Origin: Molossus alvarezi
Lineage: Eukaryota > Chordata > Mammalia > Chiroptera > Molossidae
Assembly (NCBI GenBank): GCA_037176705.1
Contig: CM073908.1
Coordinates: 130,127,430-130,191,429, forward strand
Direction of reading: 5' to 3'
DNA: 64,000 bases
The position numbers and the translations under genes were made by a program. Below are positions 56,293 through 64,000 of the stretch, piece after piece; within the stretch, counting starts at the first letter, position 1; each line of letters begins with the position of its first letter. Below the pieces are notes generated by a model. That model was not told the origin of the DNA and searched no databases. It was given only the letters and a program-made list of their open reading frames with translations.

Positions 56293-59200
56293 TTATATTC
56301 CACAAATAAGTGAGATCATATGATACTTGTCTTTGTCTGTTTGGCTTGTTTCACTTAGGATGATACTTTCCAGGTCCCTCCATGTAGTCTCAAAGGATAA
56401 GAGATTTTTCTTTCTTAGAGCTGCATAGTACTGCATTGTGTATATGTACCACAGCTTTTTGATCCATTCGTCTACTGATGGACACTTGGGCTGTTTCCAG
56501 ATCTTAGCTATTGTAAATAGTGCTGCTAAGAACATGGGGGTACATATATTCTTTCTGATTGGTGTTTCAGTCTTCTTAGGGTATATTCTTAAAAGTGGGA
56601 TGACTGGGTCAAATGGCAGTTCAATTTTTAATTTTTTGAGGTAACACCTTACTGTTTTCCATAGTGGCTGCACCAGTCTGCATTCCCACCAGCATTGTAT
56701 TAGAGTCCCCTTTTCTCCACACCCTCTCCAACACTTGTTTGATGATTTGTTGATGACGGCCATTCTGACAGTTGTGAGGTGATACCTCATTGTTGTTTTA
56801 ATCTGATGATTAGTGATGTTGAGCATTTCTTCATATGTCTCTTGGCCATTTGTATGTCCTGTTTGGAGAGGTGTCTATTCAACTCCTCTGCTGATTTTTT
56901 AATTGGGTTCTTTGTCTTCCTTTTATTTAGTTGTATGAGTACACTATATATTTTGGAAATTAACCCTTTATCAGAGGTATCATTGGTGATGATGTTCTCC
57001 CATACAGTGGGTTGGCTTTCCATTTTGATGGTTGTTTCTTTTTCTGTGAAGAAGCTTTTGAGTTAGATGTAGCCCCATGTATTCATTTTCTCCTTTGCTT
57101 CTGTTGCCTTAGGTGATGTATCAGTGAAAATTCTGCTGCTTATGATGTCTGAAATATTGTTGCCTACATTTTCTTCTGGGATTTTTATGGATTCATGAGT
57201 TAACATTTAAGTCTTATATCCATTCTGAGTGTATTCTTGTGTGTGGTGTAAGTTGATGTTCTAGTTTCATTTTTTTTTGCATGTAGCTGTGCAATTTTCC
57301 CAACACCATTTATTAAAGAGGCTGTCTTTACTCCATTGTATGCTCTTGCCACCTTTGTCACATATTAATTGAGCATATTGCCTTGGGTCCATTTCTGGGT
57401 TCTGGGTTCTGTTCCACTGGTCTATATGTCTGTTCTTGTGCCAGTACCTGGCTGTTTGGGTTACAGTCGCTTTGTAGTATAACCTGAAATCTGGTAATGT
57501 GATCTCTCCAACTTTGTTCTTCTTTTTCATGATTGCTGTGGCTATTCGAGGTCTTTTTTGGTTCCATATGAACTTTTGAAGTATTTGTTCTAGTTCTGTG
57601 AAGTATGTTGTTGGTATTTTGATGGCGATTGCGTTGAATCTATAGATTGTTTTGGGTAGTATGGACATTTTAATTATGTTAATTCCTCCAATCCATGAAC
57701 AAGGTATGTGCTTCCACTTTTTTATATCTTCCTGTATTCCTATTTTGAATGACCTGTAGTTTTCTGTGAATAGGTCCTTTATTCTTTAGTTAAGTTTATT
57801 TCTAGGTATCTTAATTTTTTGCCACGATGGTAAATGGGATTGTTTTTTTTGTTTCTCTTTCTGTGAGTTCATCCTCTGTGTATAGGAATGCCATCGATTT
57901 CTTGACCTTAATTTTGTATCCTGCTACTTTGCCAAATTCATTTATTAAGTCCAGTAGATTATTGAAGGAGTCTTTGGGGTTTTCTATGTATAGTATCATG
58001 TCATCTGCGAATAGTGACAGTTTTATTTCCTCCTTTCCAATTTGGATCCCTTTTATTTTTTCTACCTGTCTGATTGCTGTGGCTAAGACTTCCAGTAGTC
58101 TGTTAAATAAAAGTGGTGAAAGTGGGCATCCTTGTCTTGTTCCTGTTCTTAAGGGAAATGCTTTTAGTTTTTTCCCATTGAGTGTGATGTTGGCTGTAGG
58201 TCTTTCATATCTGGCCTTTATTATGTCGAGATATGATCTCTCTATTCCCCGATTGTTGAGCATTTTTATCAGAAATGGGTGCTGGAGCATGTTGAATGCT
58301 TTTTCAGAGTCTATTGATATGATCATATGATTTTTATCTTTCATTTTGTTTATGTGGTGTATCACATCTATTGATTTGCAAATATTGAACCAGCCTTGCA
58401 TCCCTGGGATGAGTCCCTCTTGGTCATGGTGAATAATTTGTTTTTATGTATTGCTGGATTCGATTTGCTAGTATTTTGTTCAGGATATTGGCATCGATGT
58501 TCATCAGGAATATTGGCCTATAGTTTTCTTTGTAGTGTCTTTTTCAGGTTTTGGAATTAGAATTATGCTGGCCTCATAAAACAAGTTTGAAAGTCTCCCT
58601 TCTTTTTGAATTTTTTGAAACAGTTTGAGGAGAATGGGTATTAGTTCTTCTTTGAATGTTCGGTAAAATTCCCCCGTGAAGCCATTCGGGCCTGGGCTTT
58701 TGTTTGCTGGGAGAGTCTTGGTTACATCTTCAATTTCTTTTGTTGTTATTGGTCTGTTCAAGTTTTCTGTCTCTTCCCGGTTCAGTTTTGGGAGACTATG
58801 TGTTTCTATAAATCTGTCCATTTCCCTTAGATTGTCAAATTTGTTGCCGTATAATTGTTCATAATATTTGTTCACAATCCTTTGTATTTCTGTGGTGTCA
58901 GTTATTATTTCTCCTCTTTCATTTCTTATTTTGTGTATTTGGGTTCTCTCTCTTTGTTTCTTGGTGAGTCTAGCTAAGGGTCCATCAATCTTGTTTATCT
59001 TTTCAAAGAAGCAGCTCTTTGTTTCATTGATCTTTTCAATTGTTTTTCTGGTGTCCATGTCATTTATTTCTGCTCTGATCTTTACTATTTCCTTCCTTCT
59101 ACTTGCTCTGGGGTTTTCTTTTTGTTTGCTTTCTAGTTGTGAGGTTAGATAGTCTATTAGAAATTTTTCTTGCTTCTTGAGGTAGGCCTGTAGTGCTATA

Positions 59201-60100
59201 AACTTCCCTCTTAGAACTGTTTTTGCTGCATCCCACAGATTTTGTGTTGTTGTGTGTTCATTTTCATTGGTTTCCAGGAAGTTTTTAATTTCTTCCTTGA
59301 TCTCCATGGTAACCCATTCATTTTTTTTTTCAATAACATGCTATTTAGCCTCCATGTTTTCAAATGTCTTTGCATGTTCTTGTTCCATTTGGTTTCTAGT
59401 TGCATGCCATTGTGATCTGCGAAGATGGTTGGTTTAATTCCAATCTTCTTGAACTTGTAGAGACTTAGTTTGTGCCCTAACATGTGGTCTATCTTTGAGA
59501 ATGTCTCATGCGCACTTGAGCAGAATGTGAATTCTGCAGTTTTGGGGTGTAATTCTCTGTAGATATCTATGAAATCCATTTGATCTAGCGTTTCATTTAG
59601 AGTCCATGTTTCCTTGTTAATTTTTTGTCTAGATGATGTATCCAGTAATGTCAGCAGGGTGTTGAAGTCCCCTGCTATGATTGTATTGCTGTTGATTTCT
59701 CCTTTGATGTCCTCCAGAAGATTTTTAATGTATGGTGGTGCTCCTATATTGGGTGCAGATATGTTTACCAAGGTTATATCTTCCTGTTGGATAGAACCTA
59801 TCAATGTTATGGAGTGGCCTTCTTTGTCTCTAGTTATGGCCTTCATTTTGAAATATACTTTATCAAATATGAGTATTGCTACCCCAGCTTTTTATTGCTT
59901 TTCATTTGCTTGAAAATTTTTTTTTACATCCCTGCACTTTCAAGCTATGTGAGTCTTTTGTTGTGAGGTGGGTCTCTTGGAAACAACATATATATGAGTC
60001 ATGCTTTCTTATCCAGTCAGCTACTCTGTGTGTTTATTTTGGAGCATTTAAACCATTCATCTTTCAGGTCATAATTGATATGTACTTATTTATTGCCATT
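56293..60100 (-). pseudogene. L1-II ORF2p (endonuclease-RT), broken
   Basis: Residual frames are 59846-59211 (endonuclease; AGDFNTLLTLLD and IDIYRELHPKTAEFTF), 59307-58504 (linker to RT start, ending [17 protein letters not shown] and [11 protein letters not shown]), 58401-57811 ([38 protein letters not shown]), 57668-57267, 57023-56787 and 56826-56293 (C-terminal cysteine region, [14 protein letters not shown]). The pieces lie in different frames, so there are several frameshifts. The N-terminal endonuclease region has the same TAA as L1-I (plus-strand TTA near 59891). It ends in the same [12 protein letters not shown] C-terminus as L1-I. Confidence 0.92.
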
Positions 60101-60296
60101 TTGTTTAGTGTGGTTCCATTTTTCTTCCTATTTCTTCTACTAATTACAGCAGTTCTTTTAGCATATCTTGCAGTGCTGGTTTGGTGTTAATATATTCCCT
60201 TAGCCTTTTTTTGTCTGGAAAACTCTTTATTTAACCTTCTATTTTGAATGATAGCCTTGCCGGATAGACTAGTCTTGGATTCAGATCGTTGTTTTT

Positions 60297-60568
60297 TTTT
60301 ATTTATTTATTTTTTGCTTTTTTTTTTTATCCTCACCCGAGGACATTTTTCCATTTTTTGTTCAGGTAGAGTGGGAGGGAGAGAGAGGAACAGAGAGAGA
60401 GAGAGAAACATCGATGTGAAAGGAACACATCGAGTGGCTACCACCCGCACAACCGACCAGGCCCGGGGACAAACTGCAACCGAGGTATCCGCCCTTAGCG
60501 GGAACCGAACCCGGGTCTCTCAGGACCGCAGGCCGACGCTCTAACCGCTGAGCCAAACCGGCTAGGGC
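60297..60568 (-). repeat. VES SINE inside L1-II, 15-bp duplication
   Basis: Reversed VES with a long T run, ATCCTCACCCGAGGACATTT, GA tract and a head ending CCGGCTAGGGC. The target-site duplication is CAGATCGTTGTTTTT (60282-60296) against CAGATCCTTGTTTTT (60569-60583), with one mismatch. It cuts the ORF1 C-terminal part of L1-II. Confidence 0.95.
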
Positions 60569-60589
60569 CAGATCCTTGTTTTTAATGAC

Positions 60590-61584
60590 CTTGATTACTG
60601 CATGCCATTCCCTTCTGGCCTATAGTGTTTCTGTTGAGAAGTCAACTGAGAGCCTAATGGGGTTTCCTTAGTAGGTAACCTGTTGCTTATCTCTTGTTGC
60701 CTTTAGGATTCTGTCTTCGTCTTCAATTTTTGGCATTTTAATCACTATATGTCTTGCTGTGGACCTGTTTGGGTTCTTCTTACTTGGGGCTCTCTGTGCT
60801 TCTTGAACTTGAATGCCTTCTTCCTTCACCAAGTTAGGAAAGTTTTCTGTCACTATTTCTTCAAATATATTCTCTAATCCTTGCCCATTTTCTTCCTCTT
60901 CGGGGGGCTCCTATCATGTGAATGTTATTAAGTTTCTAGTTGTCCCACAGTTCTCTTAAGCTGTCTTCCTGTTTTTTCATTGTTTTTTCCTTTTGGTTTT
61001 CTGATTGGTTGATTTTTTCCACCCTGTCTTCTAATTCATTGATCCGGTCTTCAGCTTCCTCTACTCTGCTGGTTAGTCCTTCCAATGTGTTCTTAATTTC
61101 TGCTATGTCATTCTTCATTTTCACTTGGTTGGTTTTCAGTTTTTTTTGTTTTTTTTTTTTATCCTCACCTGAGGATATTTTTCCATCTTTTGTACAGATA
61201 GAGTGGGAGGGAGAGAGAGGAAGGGGGAGAGAGAGAGAGAGACATCGACGTGAAGGGACACATCGAGGGGCTGCCACCCGCACGACCAACCAGGGCCGGG
61301 GACAAACTGCAACCGAAGTACGTGCCCTTAGCGGGAACCGAACCCGGGTCTCTCCGGACCGCAGGCCGACGCTCTAACCGCTGAGCCAAACTGGCCAGGG
61401 CGGTTTTCAGTTTTTCTATATCTTTACTCATGGTACTGATGTCCTTACTCATGCTGTTGAGCTTCCTCAAGATCATGGCTTTGAACTCTACCTCTGATAA
61501 TTTGCTTAGCTGCATTTCATTTATCTCATCTTGAATAGAGTTCTCGTTTTCTTTCATTTGGGATTTGTTTCTTTGTTTCACCAT
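60590..61584 (-). pseudogene. L1-II ORF1p, split by a SINE
   Basis: The N-terminus starts at 61584 (MVKQRNKSQMKENENSIQDE) and includes a small in-frame repeat, SMSKDISTMSKDIEKLK, where L1-I has one SMSKDIE. A VES SINE (61145-61401) interrupts it. The coiled coil (EAEDRINELEDRVEKINQ) continues to about 60936, and the RRM piece (ENFPNLVKEEGIQVQEAQ) lies at 60853-60668 in another frame. The second SINE (60297-60568) cuts the C-terminal end. It was a standard ORF1 before decay. Confidence 0.9.
61145..61401 (-). repeat. VES SINE inside ORF1 of L1-II, 14-bp duplication
   Basis: Reversed VES: T run, ATCCTCACCTGAGGATATTT, GA-rich tract and a head ending AACTGGCCAGGGC. The GGTTTTCAGTTTTT target-site duplication is perfect at 61131-61144 and 61402-61415. 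Confidence 0.96.
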
Positions 61585-61589
61585 TTAGC

Positions 61590-62469
61590 TTATCTCAGTG
61601 GGTTTTGGAGCTTGCCAAATTTTCCCTGTGGGTGTTGGTGTCCTGTTGTTTGTGGCTCCCTCTACTGGGTTTAGATGAGCTTGGGTGGGCCCACGTAAAC
61701 ACCACAGTGAATTCTTACTTTCCTGGGAATATTTGCGAACCCAGGAAAGGTTCACTTATCCTTTTTTTTTTGCCAACGTAAACACTACTGTGAAGTCTTA
61801 TTTTCCTGGGAATGTTTGCGAACCCAGGAAAGTTTCACTTATCCTTTTTTTTTTTACTCTAGCTTTTTCCTGGTGGCTAGTAATGTCAGTTACTCAGTGC
61901 CTTGAAATGTAGCCCTGGTGTTCTGCATAAGAGAATTTCCAGAGAGTGGGATAGGTTCTGGTTATTAATGAGCCTCAATTTGCATTTCTTTGCCTCACCT
62001 GGGAAAGGCTGAATCTCGGGGGTGGGGTGGGGCTGCTGCTTTTCCCCACAGCTCTGGGAAGAAGTACACTGGCCACCGTCCTTTTTGGCCACAACTCAGC
62101 AAAAACTCTGAGTGTCCTCCAAATCCTAGGTGTCTCCACAGAGTTCCAGCCCAGTCTGCCCTCCCTCTGCCATAGCCCCCAGGTGAATGGCTGTGGCTAT
62201 TTTAGTGCTCTGTCCAGGCTCTCTGTGCTGTTGTGCCAGCTTGGTCTTTATTCCCCAAGGGCGCTGCTCACAACTAAGACTGCTGTTTTCCCTGGGCTCC
62301 CAGCCTGCCACCCTCTCATGCCTCTGCAGGTCCTATCATTGTCCCTGGTTATATGGTCTTCTTGTGATGCTTTTCTCTAAGGATTTGTCTTTATTTTAGT
62401 TGTAATTCCAGTTTGGTCCTGGGAGATCATCTGTGTAGCTTCTATTCACTCCACCTCCATTTTCACACC
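61590..62469 (-). promoter_or_regulatory. L1-II inner 5' UTR
   Basis: Alignable by eye with the L1-I 5' UTR. It starts near 62469 with GTGTGAAAATGGAGGTGG on the minus strand, the counterpart of the L1-I start. It contains an 83-bp tandem duplication (61693-61775 and 61776 to about 61858, each with ACGTAAACACC/ACT and TTTGCGAACCCAGGAAAG). L1-I has only one such unit (about 55013-55090). Confidence 0.7.
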
Positions 62470-62470
62470 C

Positions 62471-62960
62471 TCTATGCCTATCTTGTGTGCAGCTGGGTAG
62501 TACAGGCCTTTCTGGTGCCACTACACCCTGCAGGTTCCGTGGGTAACTGGATTGCACAGTCCCTTTGGAGACCCGGCTCTATGCCTATGTAATGGGCTGC
62601 TGGGTCTCACAGGCCTCTCTGGTGCTTCAGCACCCCACAGGTCCCCCAGGTAACTGGTTGGCATGGTCCCTGCTGGGTCACACAGGCCTCTCTGGTTCTT
62701 CAGCACCCTACAGGTCCAGTGGCTAACTAGATTACGCGGTCCCTGCTGGGTTGCACAGGCCTCTCTGGTGCTTCAGAACCCCGCAGGTCCCATGGGTAAC
62801 TGGATCACACAGTCACTGCTGGGTAGCACAAGCTTCTCTGGGACCCCTGCACCCTGCAGTTCCCATGGGCGGGCAGCTGGATCGCACCAGTCTCTCACGG
62901 GCTGGGGTTTTCCACTGCTCTTGTGAGATACTGGACCGCACAGGCCTCTGTGGAGCCCCA
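62471..62960 (-). repeat. 73-bp tandem monomers upstream of L1-II promoter
   Basis: GCTGGGT anchors at 62492, 62599, 62672, 62745 and 62818 give spacings of 107, 73, 73 and 73 bp. Each unit carries CACAGGCCTCTCTGGTGCTT-type sequence, a CACCC(C/T)(A/G)CAGGTCC block and GTAACTGGAT. The 107-bp unit contains an additional TCTATGCCTAT segment, seen at 62471 and 62578. A decayed further unit lies at about 62901-62960. They are GC-rich and sit like the promoter monomers of some rodent L1s. Confidence 0.85.
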
Positions 62961-63566
62961 GGTCCCACCGCTGGCAGCTGGGGAGTGTTGCTGTTTCATG
63001 GGGCTCAACTCCTGCTCAGCTTTTGCTGTAGTTTTTGGGGATGGGTCTCAGCTGCTGGTCTGTGCTTCTGTTGCCTGGGGATGGATGTCTGCTCCCCAGC
63101 CTCTGTTGCTGAGAGTATTTCTGGACTCTGATCAGGCTGCTACTATGGGGGATGGTGCTGGGCTCTGGGCTGTCTGAGGCTTCCGTGACTGGTACCTTGG
63201 GAGCTCCACTACTGTGCACCGGTCTGTGTTGACACAGGGTGTCCGCTGGTCCGATGGTGCCAGATGTGCTGGTGGGCTCAGGTGGCTAGGCCCTAGCTAC
63301 TGCCACTGCCTCCTCCCAGGGAAGACCCGCAATCTTCCAAAATGGTGGGACCTCCCCGTGGAGCAGGGAGAAGTGCTCTGAAGGGCTGCTTACCACGATA
63401 GCCAGCTATTCCCCTCCACAGCACAGGAACTTTCTGCTATGTGACTCTGTACTGCTGGGGTTTGATCGTCCACCTTCACGTCCACTCACACTCTCTCACA
63501 CACTATCTCACTCTCTCACACACTCACCCTCCCTCCGGTCCTGCCATCCACCATCTTCACACATTC
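62961..63566 (-). promoter_or_regulatory. L1-II outer 5' region
   Basis: GC-rich, CpG-containing sequence that ends, on the minus strand, with a start of GTGAAGATGGTGGATGG (reverse of 63546-63562). This YY1-like motif lies close to the presumed element end. A CACTCT/CACACT simple repeat occupies about 63480-63535. It has no counterpart in L1-I. Confidence 0.6.
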
Positions 63567-63589
63567 TTGCTGCTTTTTTTAAATCATTT

Positions 63590-63895
63590 TTTCTTTCAGC
63601 CTAAATGGCACCTCTTTAGAGAGTAATTTCTGACACCATACCTCTAAAGACATCACCCTAGGTGATTCTCTGAATCCCTGGAAGTTACGTGGTTTTATCA
63701 ATATCAAATTTTTGTATGTGTTGATATGTTTTATTTTGGTCAACATGCAGATATAATGAATGACAGAAAATACCTTGTTTTTGTGTTCTCTTATCACAAC
63801 ATCTAGAAAAGTGCCTGGTATATACATGTATATGTATACATATACATATAACTACACATTTCTGCTGAATGAATGCATGCCTGAGTTAATAAATG
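63590..63895 (+). repeat. L2 3' end
   Basis: The blocks TAAATGGCACCTCTTTAGAG (63602), TAATTTCTGACACCATACC, ACAACATCTAGAAAAGTGCC (63797) and GCTGAATGAATGCATGCC (63864) follow the order of the LINE2 3' end. A TATACATG microsatellite (about 63818-63850) replaces the segment between the last two. It also belongs to the locus duplicated from 43640-43720. Confidence 0.7.
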
Positions 63896-64000
63896 TCCAG
63901 ATAGATTTATGAGGGGTTTGGAGTTGAATCACAGAAAGTGACAGCAGAGTGTAAAGGAATTGCAAATAGAATAACTACCAACACATCTACCGACTATAAT
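63896..64000. other. Unassigned sequence at window end
   Basis: No feature recognised. Confidence 0.4.

Larger units (their letters stand above)
56068..63566 (-). mobile_element. L1-II, full-length LINE-1 with extended 5' region
   Basis: A minus-strand L1 of about 7.5 kb including two VES SINEs (about 7.0 kb without them). From its 5' end: an outer 5' region (63566-62960), 73-bp monomers (62960-62471), an inner 5' UTR (62469 to about 61590), ORF1 (61584 to about 60590), ORF2 (about 60100-56293) and a 3' UTR. The target-site duplication is imperfect: TTGCTTCTTTCTTTTTTTAAAT-like at 56046-56067 and TTGCTGCTTTTTTTAAAT at 63567-63584. The paralogous locus at 43610-43650 serves as an unoccupied site and supports these limits. 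Both ORFs are disrupted. Confidence 0.87.

Noticed and set aside
62471..62960. CRISPR-like array
   Set aside because: The 73-bp units are continuous tandem repeats without unique spacers, in a mammalian L1 promoter context.

Overview
This window reads as repeat-dense, AT-rich intergenic DNA from a bat. I infer this from at least fourteen tRNA-derived SINEs of the VES type, carried in two tail variants, together with a half-L1 (HAL1) element and young L1 copies of the kind described in Yangochiroptera. A vespertilionid-like lineage is most likely, but the species cannot be named from sequence alone. I find no host protein-coding exon, no functional RNA gene, no CRISPR array and no bacterial-type operon. 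Almost every long open frame belongs to, or lies antisense to, a retrotransposon.

Layout. 1-3430: unassigned sequence, a MaLR-type LTR remnant, old L1 pieces in both orientations and an RTE-like remnant. 3480-32100: an old block built of about five diverged direct copies (A-E) of a composite unit of roughly 4-5.6 kb made mostly of decayed L1 fragments. It is interrupted by VES SINEs, an LTR remnant and a long decayed L1 (23380-28960). 32100-38690: further decayed minus-strand L1 sequence with nested SINEs, a younger L1 tail and a possible solo LTR. 39537-41676: a complete HAL1 (ORF1 only, no ORF2) bounded by target-site duplications. 41660-43240: low-copy sequence, possible L2, a MER5A-type DNA transposon fossil and a SINE nested in a SINE. 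43250-49740: an unclassified complex tandem array with monomers near 0.42 kb inside a higher-order unit near 1.36 kb. 49741-63700: a second copy of the start of that locus, split by two long minus-strand L1 elements. L1-I (49828-55725) has a 16-bp perfect target-site duplication. L1-II (56068-63566) carries two internal SINEs and an extra 5' region with 73-bp monomers. The window ends in an L2 tail.

How the parts relate. L1 supplies the reverse transcriptase and endonuclease that mobilise L1, HAL1 and VES elements; the target-site duplications and T-rich tails here are the footprints of that process. The nesting gives a relative chronology: L2, MER5A and old L1 first, then segmental and tandem duplication, then HAL1 and L1-I/L1-II, then VES SINEs inside L1-II and inside an older SINE. 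All autonomous copies are broken by stops or frameshifts. The features most worth following are the unclassified 43.8-48.2 kb array, the extra 5' region of L1-II, a patchwork insertion in ORF2 of L1-I copied from two other parts of L1, and a nonsense codon shared by both L1 endonuclease domains. Repeat family names are from memory of consensus sequences and were not checked by a database search.
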